Below are positions 50,757 through 59,084 of a DNA stretch of 64,000 nucleotides, piece by piece (the stretch's first letter is position 1; each line of letters starts with the position of its first letter). The stretch covers positions 1 to 64,000 of the forward strand of contig NZ_JPJE01000006.1 of NCBI RefSeq assembly GCF_000765215.1, in the 5' to 3' direction. Origin of the DNA: Eubacterium sp. ER2 (GTDB lineage: Bacteria > Bacillota > Clostridia > Lachnospirales > Lachnospiraceae). A model generated the notes under the pieces. That model was given only the letters and a program-made list of their open reading frames with translations. It had not been told where the DNA came from and did not search any database. The position numbers were made by a program, and so were the translations under genes.

Positions 50757-50816
50757 CGAGAAGGCGCGGCGCGAAAGGAAGCGCGGCGCAGCACAGGAAA
50801 GCGAGGCACAGCAGCA

Positions 50817-51455
50817 ATGAAAAAAATCATATTTGCCACAGGCAATGCAAATAAAATGGTGGAGATCCGCCAGATCCTCTCGGATCTTGGCATGGAGATC
50901 CTCTCCCAGAGGGAAGCCGGGATCGAGGCGGACCCGGAGGAGAACGGATCCACCTTTGAGGAGAACGCCCTCATCAAGGCCAGGGCGGTGCGCAGGATCG
51001 CCGCCGGGATGGAGGAGAACCGGGACGCGATCGTCCTGGCCGACGACTCCGGCCTGGAGATCGATTACCTGAACAAGGAGCCGGGCATCTACTCAGCCCG
51101 CTACATGGGGACGGACACATCCTATGACATCAAGAACAGCGCTCTTCTGGAGCGGCTGGAGGGAGTCCCCGATGAGCAGCGGACCGCCAGGTTTGTGTGC
51201 GCCATCGCGGCGGAGTTCCCGGACGGGACGGAGGAAGTAGTGCGGGGCACCATGGAAGGCCGCATCGGTCATGAGATCATCGGGGAAAACGGCTTCGGCT
51301 ATGATCCCATCTTCTTTCTGCCCCAGTACGGCTGCACCAGCGCACAGCTTCCGCCGGAGGAGAAGAACGCTCTCAGCCACAGAGGCGAGGGACTGAGGAA
51401 GATGAGGAAGATCATGGAAGAGAGGCTGTCAAATGAGGATACTGATCGTAAGTGA
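50817..51455 (+). CDS. rdgB: XTP/dITP pyrophosphatase (RdgB/HAM1)
   Basis: The 212-residue enzyme removes non-canonical purine nucleoside triphosphates. The start IIFATGNANKMVEI, the DDSGLEIDYLN motif with the catalytic Asp pair, and the C-terminal SHRGEGLRKM are all family hallmarks. Its end overlaps the phosphodiesterase start by 23 bases. Confidence 0.93.
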   Translation: MKKIIFATGNANKMVEIRQILSDLGMEILSQREAGIEADPEENGSTFEENALIKARAVRRIAAGMEENRDAIVLADDSGLEIDYLNKEPGIYSARYMGTDTSYDIKNSALLERLEGVPDEQRTARFVCAIAAEFPDGTEEVVRGTMEGRIGHEIIGENGFGYDPIFFLPQYGCTSAQLPPEEKNALSHRGEGLRKMRKIMEERLSNEDTDRK

Positions 51456-51915
51456 TACGCACAAGGCCCACGGCAATCTGGAGAGGGCGCTGGAGAAGGA
51501 AGGCCCCCTGGATATGCTGATCCATCTGGGCGATGTGGAGGGAAAGGCAGATTACATCGAGGCGGTGGCCGGCTGCCCGGTACATATGGTGAGCGGGAAC
51601 AATGATTTCTTTTCCGACCTGCCCTGGGAGGAGGAGTTCTTTATTGGGGACCACCATGTCTTCATCACCCATGGACACGGCTACTTTGTAGGTATGAACG
51701 AGGACCGGCTGAAGGCCGAGGCCAGGGGCCGGGGGGCTGACATCGTCATGTACGGCCACACCCATATGCCCGCCCTCACGGTGGAGCCGGATCTGATCAC
51801 CCTGAACCCGGGGAGCATCTCCTACCCCAGGCAGAAGGGGAGAAAGCCCAGCTACATCCTGATGGAGGTGGACCAGGATGGGAAGGTCTCCTGTGAGATA
51901 CGCTACCTGGGGTGA
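51433..51915 (+). CDS. YfcE/MJ0936 family metallophosphodiesterase
   Basis: The 160-residue protein has the calcineurin-type metal motifs in order: SDTHKAHGN (DxH), LGDVEG (GD), SGNNDF (GNND), THGHG and YGHTHMP (GHxH). Members hydrolyse phosphodiesters; natural substrates are mostly unknown. It overlaps rdgB, as in many Firmicutes where the two are coupled. Confidence 0.9.
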   Translation: MRILIVSDTHKAHGNLERALEKEGPLDMLIHLGDVEGKADYIEAVAGCPVHMVSGNNDFFSDLPWEEEFFIGDHHVFITHGHGYFVGMNEDRLKAEARGRGADIVMYGHTHMPALTVEPDLITLNPGSISYPRQKGRKPSYILMEVDQDGKVSCEIRYLG

Positions 51916-51995
51916 GAACCGGGGAAGAAAGCTGTGGACGGGAACCGCGGGTGACAGCTGTGTGGGAGCCCAATCTGAAAAAATAAAAAAAGTTG

Positions 51996-52024
51996 TTGAC
52001 ATCGGCAGCTTGTTCAGATATAAT
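51996..52024 (+). promoter_or_regulatory. Consensus promoter of the tRNA cluster
   Basis: TTGACA (51996-52001) and TATAAT (52019-52024) with a 17-base spacer: a perfect consensus, as expected for strong tRNA transcription. Confidence 0.9.
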
Positions 52025-52064
52025 TATTATCGTGCCACGTGAGTGCGCATGTACGAATAGACCT

Positions 52065-52139
<75 letters not shown>

Positions 52140-52147
52140 TCATGTAT

Positions 52148-52218
52148 GCGGGTGTAGTTCAATGGTAGAACACCAGCCTTCCAAGCTGGATACGTGGGTT
52201 CGATTCCCATCACCCGCT
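52148..52218 (+). tRNA. tRNA-Gly (TCC)
   Basis: Acceptor GCGGGTG/CACCCGC, anticodon stem CCAGC/GCTGG around CTTCCAA (anticodon TCC). Confidence 0.95.
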
Positions 52219-52260
52219 TTCTTGAGGCGATCATATGGACATGCCTCAGGATTTATCTTT

Positions 52261-52334
52261 GAGTCTGTAGCTCAGCTGGATAGAGCAACGGCCTTCTAAG
52301 CCGTAGGTCGAGGGTTCGAATCCCCCCAGGCTCG
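52261..52334 (+). tRNA. tRNA-Arg (TCT)
   Basis: Acceptor GAGTCTG/CAGGCTC with one G-U pair, anticodon stem ACGGC/GCCGT around CTTCTAA (anticodon TCT). Confidence 0.95.
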
Positions 52335-52431
52335 TTGGCACGTTCACAGAAAAGACAATGTGTCATTATTGTGGCGGGTCAGTCCATAATGCCTTGATAA
52401 GAGGCCTGGCGTATGGAAAAAATAGAAAATG

Positions 52432-52505
52432 GTGGGTATAGCGCAGTTGGTTAGCGCGCCAGATTGTGGCTCTGGAGGCCCAGGGTTCGAATCCCTGTAT
52501 CCACC
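52432..52505 (+). tRNA. tRNA-His (GTG)
   Basis: Acceptor GTGGGTA/TATCCAC, anticodon stem CCAGA/TCTGG around TTGTGGC (anticodon GTG). The extra 5' G (-1) needed by HisRS is encoded at 52431 and faces C at 52505. Confidence 0.95.
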
Positions 52506-52523
52506 TTTACCCGAAAGGGCTAT

Positions 52524-52595
52524 TGGGCTATCGCCAAGCGGTAAGGCACAGGACTTTGACTCCTGCATTCGTTGGTTCGAATCCAACTAGCCCAG
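52524..52595 (+). tRNA. tRNA-Gln (TTG)
   Basis: Acceptor TGGGCTA/TAGCCCA, anticodon stem CAGGA/TCCTG around CTTTGAC (anticodon TTG). Confidence 0.95.
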
Positions 52596-52605
52596 TTTTA
52601 TGTGC

Positions 52606-52678
52606 GGGCGTGTAGCTCAGGTGGTAGAGCACTTGACTTTTAATCAAGTTGTCCGGGGTTCGAATCCCCGCACGCTCA
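52606..52678 (+). tRNA. tRNA-Lys (TTT)
   Basis: Acceptor GGGCGTG/CACGCTC, anticodon stem CTTGA/TCAAG around CTTTTAA (anticodon TTT). Confidence 0.95.
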
Positions 52679-52684
52679 CTGACA

Positions 52685-52709
52685 CGCAGCCGGATGGCTG
52701 CGTTTTTTT
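52685..52709 (+). terminator. Terminator inside the tRNA cluster
   Basis: CGCAGCC (52685-52691) pairs with GGCTGCG (52696-52702), followed by TTTTTTT. It separates tRNA-Lys from tRNA-Leu. Confidence 0.9.
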
Positions 52710-52718
52710 ATTCATCCT

Positions 52719-52798
52719 GCGGATGTGGCGGAACTGGCAGACGCGCCAGACTTAGGATCTGGTACTTCGGTGTGCAGGTTCGATTCCTGTCATCCGCA
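52719..52798 (+). tRNA. tRNA-Leu (TAG)
   Basis: Acceptor GCGGATG/CATCCGC, anticodon stem CCAGA/TCTGG around CTTAGGA (anticodon TAG), short variable arm TACTTCGGTG. It stands only 9 bases after a strong terminator. Confidence 0.93.
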
Positions 52799-52950
52799 TT
52801 TATTTTTTGAGCGGTCGGACGCTGCGGAACGCGGTGCCCGGCCGTTCTTCTGTTCTGGTGCTTGACAGCCGGGAAAATTAATGATATAAGAAGTATTGTT
52901 TGCTACTGTAAAATGAATGTAAAATTTCTTGTAAGAGAGGGCTGTAAAAG

Positions 52951-53388
52951 ATGCACCGCAAACTCAGAACAGTCATGTTGATCATAGCAATGGCCATCAT
53001 CTGTGTGGCCGCGCCTTCCAGCCTTTTTCTAAGAGGAGAGGCTTCAGATGTACCGCCCACCGGCACACACGCCGGTATCTGTCATATAGACAACTCCTGC
53101 GGGATGAGCCTGTATGACGTGTGTCTGGACGACAGCGCCCGCCATAAGACAAGGGGGACCCTGGTGAGCGCGGCGGCAGGGCGTACAAAGCATGGCGCTG
53201 GCAGAGGGCAGTGGCTGACGTGGCTGTGCTGTCCTGCTCTGGCAGCTTTGTTCCTGTGCGCCCGCATGAGGAAAAAGGCGGTGCTCCTGAAGCCGGACCC
53301 ATATCTTCCTGCACGGTTTCTGTGCGATCTATTTATCCTGTATCAGAAAGATGGAAAAAAGAGAGAAGCTGTTTTGCTGACAATGTGA
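52951..53388 (+). CDS. Hypothetical membrane-associated protein
   Basis: The 145-residue frame has a signal-peptide-like start (MHRKLRTVMLIIAMAIICVAAP), a Cys- and Asp-containing middle and a second hydrophobic segment near residue 88-103 (WLTWLCCPALAALFLCA), followed by a basic tail. I do not recognise it. The ribosome binding site is poor (GAGGG far upstream) and the frame ends 28 bases before ktrB, so it may be a leader-region gene or a spurious frame. Confidence 0.4.
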   Translation: MHRKLRTVMLIIAMAIICVAAPSSLFLRGEASDVPPTGTHAGICHIDNSCGMSLYDVCLDDSARHKTRGTLVSAAAGRTKHGAGRGQWLTWLCCPALAALFLCARMRKKAVLLKPDPYLPARFLCDLFILYQKDGKKREAVLLTM

Positions 53389-53416
53389 CATCACTTGCAG
53401 AAAACAGGAGTAAAAA

Positions 53417-54730
53417 ATGAAAAGCAGAATAACACTTATCGGATTTTTTAAGAGACAGCCTGCCGGGCGGCTGATAGCGATAGGCTTTGCCTCAGTGATC
53501 CTTCTGGGGGCCGTGCTTTTGTGTCTGCCTGTATCCGTGAAGGACGGAGCGCATGTGTCCTTCATCGACGCGCTGTTTACATCCACAAGCGCTGTCTGTG
53601 TGACGGGGCTGATCGCCATCGACACGGCGGACCATTTTACGGCCTTTGGGCAGGGACTGGTGGCTCTGCTGATACAGGTCGGCGGCCTGGGAGTGACCTC
53701 GGTGGGCGTGGGACTGATGCTGGCGGCAGGAAAGCGGGTGAGTATCAAGACAAGGCTTCTCGTGAAGGAAGCCCTGAACGTGGACAGTTACAAGGGGATG
53801 GTGCGCCTCATACGGTCTGTCCTCCTGATGACGCTTCTCTTTGAGGCGGCCGGGGCTATCTTAAGCTACCCTGTGTTCAGCCGGGACCATGAGCCGCTCC
53901 ACGCGGTGGGGATCAGCATTTTCCACTCCATCGCGGCTTTCAACAACTCGGGATTTGACATCCTGGGAGGACTTCGGAACCTGACCATTTACCAGGACAG
54001 CGTCCTTCTGAACCTGACCACGGCCGGGCTGATCATATTCGGCGGCCTGGGCTTTCTGGTCATTCTGGACATTGCAAAGAAAAGGTGCTTTAAAAAGCTG
54101 TCCTTCCACTCCAAGGTGGTCATCTCCACCAGCATTGTGCTGATCATCGCGGGCACGCTGCTTTTAAAGGCCACGGAGGATATTTCCTGGCTGGGAGCGT
54201 TTTTCCAGAGCGTGTCGGCCAGGACGGCGGGATTTTCCACCTATGCCATCGGAGATTTTACGAACGCCGGGCTTTTCGTCCTGTGCGTGCTCATGTTCAT
54301 CGGCGCTTCGCCGGGATCCACCGGAGGCGGTATCAAGACCAGCACCTTTTTTGTGCTGTTCCAGGCGGCCAGGAGCGCATGTGTGAAGAAAAATGTCTGC
54401 GCGTTCCGGAGAAGTATTTCCCGGCAGAATATTTCAAAAGCCAGCATGATCACCGTGCTGTCCATGATGGTGGTGTGCGTGGCCACCTTCCTTCTGTGTG
54501 TGCTGGAGCCGGACCGCACGTTTATCCAGGTGTTCTTTGAGGTGGTGTCCGCTTTTGGAACGGTAGGACTTTCCACGGGCATCACGCCTGGCTTAAGTGT
54601 GGCGGCCAAGATCGTCATTATCTTTGTCATGTTTATCGGAAGACTGGGAGCGTTTACGCTCCTCACTATCTGGATCAGCCATCCGGAACCGAAGATACGC
54701 TACTCAGAGGAGAATATTGCCATCGGCTGA
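53417..54730 (+). CDS. ktrB: Potassium uptake membrane subunit KtrB (TrkH family)
   Basis: The 437-residue channel-like subunit carries four pore-loop repeats, recognisable as TSTSAVCVTGL, AAFNNSGFDI, ARTAGFSTYAI and AFGTVGLSTGI, each ending with the selectivity-filter glycine. About eight to ten spans. CAGGAG precedes the ATG. It works with the cytosolic ring protein KtrA encoded next, 16 bases downstream. Confidence 0.93.
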   Translation: MKSRITLIGFFKRQPAGRLIAIGFASVILLGAVLLCLPVSVKDGAHVSFIDALFTSTSAVCVTGLIAIDTADHFTAFGQGLVALLIQVGGLGVTSVGVGLMLAAGKRVSIKTRLLVKEALNVDSYKGMVRLIRSVLLMTLLFEAAGAILSYPVFSRDHEPLHAVGISIFHSIAAFNNSGFDILGGLRNLTIYQDSVLLNLTTAGLIIFGGLGFLVILDIAKKRCFKKLSFHSKVVISTSIVLIIAGTLLLKATEDISWLGAFFQSVSARTAGFSTYAIGDFTNAGLFVLCVLMFIGASPGSTGGGIKTSTFFVLFQAARSACVKKNVCAFRRSISRQNISKASMITVLSMMVVCVATFLLCVLEPDRTFIQVFFEVVSAFGTVGLSTGITPGLSVAAKIVIIFVMFIGRLGAFTLLTIWISHPEPKIRYSEENIAIG

Positions 54731-54746
54731 TAGAGGAGAAAAAATC

Positions 54747-55409
54747 ATGAGGAAAAAATCGAAATTAACATACGGAGTCATTGGTCTGGGACGCTTCGGC
54801 ATGGCACTTGCCGTGACGCTGGCAGAGTCCGACAATGACGTCATCGTCATGGACCGGGAGGAGAGCTCCATACGGGAAATGCGAAATTATACAGACTATG
54901 CCTTTGTGACAAATGACCTGAGCATGGAGGCGCTGAGGGAGGCGGGTATCCACAACTGCGACGTGGTCATCGTCTGCATTGGCGAGAAGGTGGATGTCAG
55001 CGTCCTGACTACCATGAGCGTGATAGAGATGGGAGTTCCCAGGGTCATCGCCAAGGCGCTGTCGCCGGAGCAGGGCGCTGTGCTGAAAAAGCTGGGCGCC
55101 GAGGTGGTCTACCCGGAGCGGGATATGGCACTGCGTCTGGGGCGCCGGCTTCTGTCCGGGAATTTCCTGGACTATATCCCCCTGGACCACAGCGTGCAGA
55201 TCACACAGATCCGCATCCCGGAGAGGATGGTGGGAAAAACCGTGGAGCAGATCCAGCTCCGGCGGAAATACGGCCTGAACATCATTGCCATAGAGAGCGG
55301 CAGCGAGACTACCATAGAGGTGCAGCCTGATTACCAGCTTAAGGACGGCGACATCATCGTAGTCATCGGAAAGGCTGACAATATCAATACATTTGAGGAA
55401 AGCCTGTAA
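54747..55409 (+). CDS. ktrA: Potassium uptake regulatory subunit KtrA (TrkA family)
   Basis: The 220-residue protein has an RCK_N Rossmann domain (GVIGLGRFGMALA, Asp of the nucleotide site in VIVMDREES) and a C-terminal RCK_C domain (VGKTVEQIQLRRKYGLNIIAI split across short strands). ATP/ADP and c-di-AMP gate KtrAB through these domains in other Firmicutes. AGAGGAG precedes ATG 54747; the longer frame back to 54597 lies inside ktrB. Confidence 0.93.
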   Translation: MRKKSKLTYGVIGLGRFGMALAVTLAESDNDVIVMDREESSIREMRNYTDYAFVTNDLSMEALREAGIHNCDVVIVCIGEKVDVSVLTTMSVIEMGVPRVIAKALSPEQGAVLKKLGAEVVYPERDMALRLGRRLLSGNFLDYIPLDHSVQITQIRIPERMVGKTVEQIQLRRKYGLNIIAIESGSETTIEVQPDYQLKDGDIIVVIGKADNINTFEESL

Positions 55410-55434
55410 ACAGCAGGCGGGAGGGAAAAGGTTT

Positions 55435-56487
55435 ATGGATGTTTCGTTAAGTTATTTCCTGGATGCCATGTCCGGCAGCCCGGTCCTTGTCATCACGCTG
55501 ATCCTGACGCTGGGCGTGATCTTCGTCAACGGATGGACGGACGCGCCCAACGCCATCGCCACCTGCGTGACGACGAGATGTCTGCCGGCCCGCACGGCTA
55601 TCATGATGAGTGCGGCCTTCAATTTTCTGGGTGTGTTTGTCATGACCCAGATCAACAGCTCCGTGGCATCCACCATAAGCAACATGGTGGACTTCGGCAG
55701 CAATACCCAGGAGGCTCTGGTGGCCCTGTGCGCGGCCCTCATCTCCATCGTGGTGTACAGTGTGGCCGCTTCGGTCTTTGGCATTCCGACCAGTGAGAGC
55801 CACAGTCTCATTGCGGGCATATCCGGCGCCGCCATCGCCATCCAGGGCGGCGTGGGCGGCATCAACGGGGCGGAGTGGGTCAAGGTCATCTACGGCCTTG
55901 TGCTGAGCCTGGCTCTCGGATTTATCACCGGCTGGGTCATCTGCCGGGCCATCACGGTCCTTTGTCAGAACATGGAGAGGCGCAGGGCGGACCGGTTCTT
56001 CGGGGGAGCCCAGATCGTGGGCGCCGCCGCCATGAGCTTCATGCACGGGGCTCAGGACGGCCAGAAATTTATCGGCGTGCTGTTCCTTGGCATCGCCTTC
56101 TGCAACGGACAGAATTCGGTCAGCGGCATGGAGATCCCGGTGTGGCTTATGCTCCTGTGCAGTATCGTCATGGGGCTTGGGACGAGCGTGGGAGGAGAGA
56201 AGATCATCAAGTCCGTGGGCATGGACATGGTGAAGCTGGAGCGCTACCAGGGCTTTTCTGCCGACCTGGCAGGGGCCTTCTGTCTGCTCCTCTCCAGCGT
56301 GTTCGGCATCCCTGTATCCACCACCCACACAAAGACCAGCGCCATCATGGGCGTGGGTGCGGTGAAGCGGCTGTCCGCCATTAATTTTAATGTGGTGAAG
56401 GACATGATGCTCACCTGGATCTTCACATTCCCGGGGTGCGGCATTATCAGCTTTGTGATGGCCAAGATATTCATGGCTGTCTTTTAG
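55435..56487 (+). CDS. pit: Inorganic phosphate transporter, Pit family
   Basis: The 350-residue membrane protein has the two inverted PiT signature repeats: VNGWTDAPNAIA in the N-terminal half and SFMHGAQDGQKFIGV in the C-terminal half, plus GIPTSESHSLI and GIPVSTTHTKTS. It imports phosphate with protons or sodium. GGGAGGGAAAAGG precedes ATG 55435. The DUF47 gene 31 bases downstream is its usual partner. Confidence 0.93.
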   Translation: MDVSLSYFLDAMSGSPVLVITLILTLGVIFVNGWTDAPNAIATCVTTRCLPARTAIMMSAAFNFLGVFVMTQINSSVASTISNMVDFGSNTQEALVALCAALISIVVYSVAASVFGIPTSESHSLIAGISGAAIAIQGGVGGINGAEWVKVIYGLVLSLALGFITGWVICRAITVLCQNMERRRADRFFGGAQIVGAAAMSFMHGAQDGQKFIGVLFLGIAFCNGQNSVSGMEIPVWLMLLCSIVMGLGTSVGGEKIIKSVGMDMVKLERYQGFSADLAGAFCLLLSSVFGIPVSTTHTKTSAIMGVGAVKRLSAINFNVVKDMMLTWIFTFPGCGIISFVMAKIFMAVF

Positions 56488-56518
56488 GTAAAATACAGGA
56501 GAAAAGGAGAAAAGAACA

Positions 56519-57142
56519 ATGTCAAAAAAACAGGACGCGTTTTATTATGATAATTTTGCCGCGTGTGCGGAGCTTGCAAGAAAAGCGACCCATTTTCTGA
56601 AGGAGAAGCTGACGGCCTTTGACCCGGCGAAAATGGAGGAGAATATGGAGGAGATCCACCGGATCGAGCACGAGGCGGATGAAAAGAAGCATCAGCTCAC
56701 AGACCGGCTGGCCAAGGCCTTCATCACCCCCATTGAGAGGGAGGATATCATATCCTTAAGCTACAATATCGATGAGCTGACTGACAAGGCGGAGGAGGTC
56801 TTCATCCGCATCTACATGAACAATGTGCAGACCATCCGTCCGGACGCCCTCAGGATGCTGGACATCGTCATCGCCTGCACGGAGGAGGTGTGCGCCCTTG
56901 TGAAGGAGTTCCCGGATTTCCGCCGCTCCAAAAAGCTGAATGAGAGTATCATCCGCATCAACTCCCTGGAGGAGCAGGCGGACAGGATCTATTTTGCCAG
57001 CATGAGGGCGCTCCATACGGAGGTAGGAGATGTGCTGGAGATCCTGGCCTGGAGAGAGATCTACACCTACCTGGAGAAGTGCGCGGACGCCTGCGAGCAC
57101 GTGGCGGACGTGGTGGAAGAGGTTGTGATGAAAAATTCCTAG
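56519..57142 (+). CDS. DUF47/PhoU-like Pit accessory protein
   Basis: The 207-residue all-helical protein belongs to DUF47 (PhoU-like). The metal-binding ExxxD-type motifs are suggested by IHRIEHEADEKKHQL and INSLEEQADRIYF. It is generally needed for, or modulates, the Pit transporter encoded just upstream. AAAAGGAG precedes the ATG. No clear terminator follows. Confidence 0.9.
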   Translation: MSKKQDAFYYDNFAACAELARKATHFLKEKLTAFDPAKMEENMEEIHRIEHEADEKKHQLTDRLAKAFITPIEREDIISLSYNIDELTDKAEEVFIRIYMNNVQTIRPDALRMLDIVIACTEEVCALVKEFPDFRRSKKLNESIIRINSLEEQADRIYFASMRALHTEVGDVLEILAWREIYTYLEKCADACEHVADVVEEVVMKNS

Positions 57143-57166
57143 ACCGGTTTTTTTCGAAAATATTTC

Positions 57167-57195
57167 TTGCATGTTTACAAAAAATATGATATAAG
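57167..57195 (+). promoter_or_regulatory. Promoter of the polyamine-operon leader
   Basis: TTGCAT (57167-57172) and TATAAG (57190-57195), 17 bases apart, placing the start near 57203, the first base of the leader's first hairpin. Confidence 0.55.
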
Positions 57196-57202
57196 TAAAC
57201 AC

Positions 57203-57527
57203 GTATGGAAAACAGATATGGCTTCCATGCAAATATTTTTTCGGCAGCAGAGAGACAGGCTGCCTTATTGATTGAGTTAGAAGCTCAAATTTTATAAGTT
57301 GGTTACTTTATAACCAGTGTGCAAAAAGGCATACAAAACTTGTGAAACGGTCAATAAGAGTAGTAAAAGTAAAAATATTTGCTATATAGACTCTAAAAGG
57401 TCCCATATCTGTCCATAACATGACACCAGGAAACGCGAAAGGATTTTTCTGCGGGTGTGTCTGTATGTATATTTGTGATAGAGTGATGAAACGCAAGTGG
57501 AAGGTGCCCTTCTGCCTGCGTTTTTTT
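57203..57527 (+). ncRNA. Structured untranslated leader or small RNA upstream of speA
   Basis: No credible gene lies in this stretch (full gap 57143-57614). Nested complementary segments are visible: GTATGGAA/TTCCATGC (57203-57210, 57223-57230), GGCAGC/GCTGCC (57243-57248, 57259-57264), and a multibranch closed by CTTATTGA/TCAATAAG (57264-57271, 57351-57358) that encloses TTGAG/CTCAA (57272-57276, 57284-57288) and AAGTT/AACTT (57296-57300, 57337-57341), the latter holding GGTTA/TAACC and GTGTGC/GCATAC hairpins. A terminator-like hairpin ends it at 57527, 88 bases before speA. It could be a polyamine-sensing attenuator or a separate small RNA. I could not match it to a named riboswitch. Confidence 0.45.
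57489..57527 (+). terminator. Terminator/attenuator before speA
   Basis: AAACGCA (57489-57495) pairs with TGCGTTT (57517-57523), with an inner GAAGG/CCTTC stem (57500-57504, 57508-57512), followed by TTTT. Confidence 0.65.
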
Positions 57528-57614
57528 GTTCTGCCGGAAAGTCCCTGGGACGCCCGGGCAGGATAAGAGTCCTCCGGCGGGACCGCAGGCGCTGCAGGAA
57601 GGAGTGAGTGAAGC

Positions 57615-59081
57615 ATGAAAAAATATGTACAGGAGGATGCCCCCATCTACGAGGCGCTGGAGCAGTTCCGGAGGATGCGGATCGTGCCCTTTGACGTGCC
57701 GGGGCACAAGAGGGGAAGAGGGAACCCGGAGCTCTCAGAGCTTCTGGGGGACAGGTGCGTCAATATCGATGTAAACTCCATGAAGCCGCTGGACAATCTG
57801 TGCCATCCGGTCTCTGTGATCAAGGCGGCGGAGGAGCTGGCGGCGGAGGCCTTCGGGTCGGCCCACGCCTTTCTCATGGTGGGCGGCACCACATCGGCGG
57901 TCCAGAGCATGGCCCTGGCCTGCTGTAAAAAGGGGGATAAGATCATCATGCCGAGGAATGTCCACAGGAGCATTATCAATGCCCTTGTCCTGTGCGGCGC
58001 AAGGCCGGTGTATGTGAACCCGGATGTGGACCGGCATCTGGGGATCTCCCTTGGCATGAAAGTGGAGCAGGTGGAGCAGGCCATCCGCGACAACCCGGAC
58101 GCGGTGGCCGTGTTTGTGAACAACCCCACATACTACGGCATCTGCTCCGATCTTCGGACCATTGTGGAGGCGGCCCACAGCCACGGCATGAAGGTGCTGG
58201 TGGACGAGGCCCACGGCACCCACTTTTACTTCGGGGAAAACTTCCCTGTGACAGCCATGGCCGCAGGGGCGGATATGGCGTCGGTGAGCATGCACAAGTC
58301 CGGCGGGAGCCTGACCCAGAGCTCCCTCCTCCTGGTGGGGAAGGACATGCACCCCGGCTACGTGCGGCAGATCATCAATCTGACCCAGACGACCAGCGCC
58401 TCCTACCTGCTGCTTTCCAGCCTGGACATCTCCAGGAGAAATCTGGCCCTGCGGGGGAGGGAGGCCTTCGCGAAGGTAGCGGAGCTGGCAGAGTACGCGC
58501 GGGAGGAGATCAACCGGATCGGCGGCTACTACGCTTTTGGCGATGAGCTGGTGAACCGGGACAGCGTCTATGCCTTCGACCCCACAAAGCTGTCTGTCCA
58601 CACCCTGGACATTGGCCTGGCCGGCATCGAGGTGTACGACATCCTGCGGGATGAGTACGACATCCAGATCGAGTTCGGGGATCTGGGAAACATGCTGGCT
58701 TACCTGTCCATCGGCGACAGGAAGCAGGAGGTGGAGCGCCTGGTCAGCGCCCTGGCGGACATCAAGCGGCGTTACCAGAAGGACAAGACAGGTATGCTCT
58801 CCCAGGAGTACATACCGCCCCGGGTGGTGATGACGCCCCAGGAGTCCTTCTACGCGCCCAAGGAACAGCTCCCCATCCAGGAGGCGGAGGGGCGGATCTG
58901 CAGTGAGTTCGTCATGTGCTATCCGCCGGGGATCCCCATCCTGGCGCCGGGGGAGGAGATCACGGACGAGATCATCGAGTACATCCTCTACGCCAAGGAG
59001 AAAGGCTGCTCCATGACCGGGCCGGAGGATGAGAAGATCGAGAAGCTCAATGTTGTCACAGAGAAGAAGGGAGGCGTGTAG
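57615..59081 (+). CDS. speA: Arginine/lysine/ornithine decarboxylase (fold I), probably SpeA
   Basis: The 488-residue PLP enzyme has PFDVPGHKRG at the start, the PLP lysine Lys228 in SMHKSGG, and VDEAHGTHFYF; the C-terminal domain has PPGIPILAPGE. Lacking the N-terminal wing domain, it matches the Bacillus SpeA-type biosynthetic decarboxylase. With agmatinase in the operon, arginine to agmatine is the best assignment; lysine or ornithine remain possible. GGAAGGAG precedes the ATG. Confidence 0.88.
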   Translation: MKKYVQEDAPIYEALEQFRRMRIVPFDVPGHKRGRGNPELSELLGDRCVNIDVNSMKPLDNLCHPVSVIKAAEELAAEAFGSAHAFLMVGGTTSAVQSMALACCKKGDKIIMPRNVHRSIINALVLCGARPVYVNPDVDRHLGISLGMKVEQVEQAIRDNPDAVAVFVNNPTYYGICSDLRTIVEAAHSHGMKVLVDEAHGTHFYFGENFPVTAMAAGADMASVSMHKSGGSLTQSSLLLVGKDMHPGYVRQIINLTQTTSASYLLLSSLDISRRNLALRGREAFAKVAELAEYAREEINRIGGYYAFGDELVNRDSVYAFDPTKLSVHTLDIGLAGIEVYDILRDEYDIQIEFGDLGNMLAYLSIGDRKQEVERLVSALADIKRRYQKDKTGMLSQEYIPPRVVMTPQESFYAPKEQLPIQEAEGRICSEFVMCYPPGIPILAPGEEITDEIIEYILYAKEKGCSMTGPEDEKIEKLNVVTEKKGGV

Positions 59082-59084
59082 ACC

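Noticed and set aside
57530-57595. RNase P-like GGAAAGTCC and T-box-like GGGACCGC strings
   Set aside because: Single short matches without the rest of the conserved structures, and on the wrong side of the terminator for a T-box.
57308-57707. Two minus-strand frames of 104-112 codons upstream of speA
   Set aside because: No ribosome binding site or known domain; the region is better explained as structured leader RNA.
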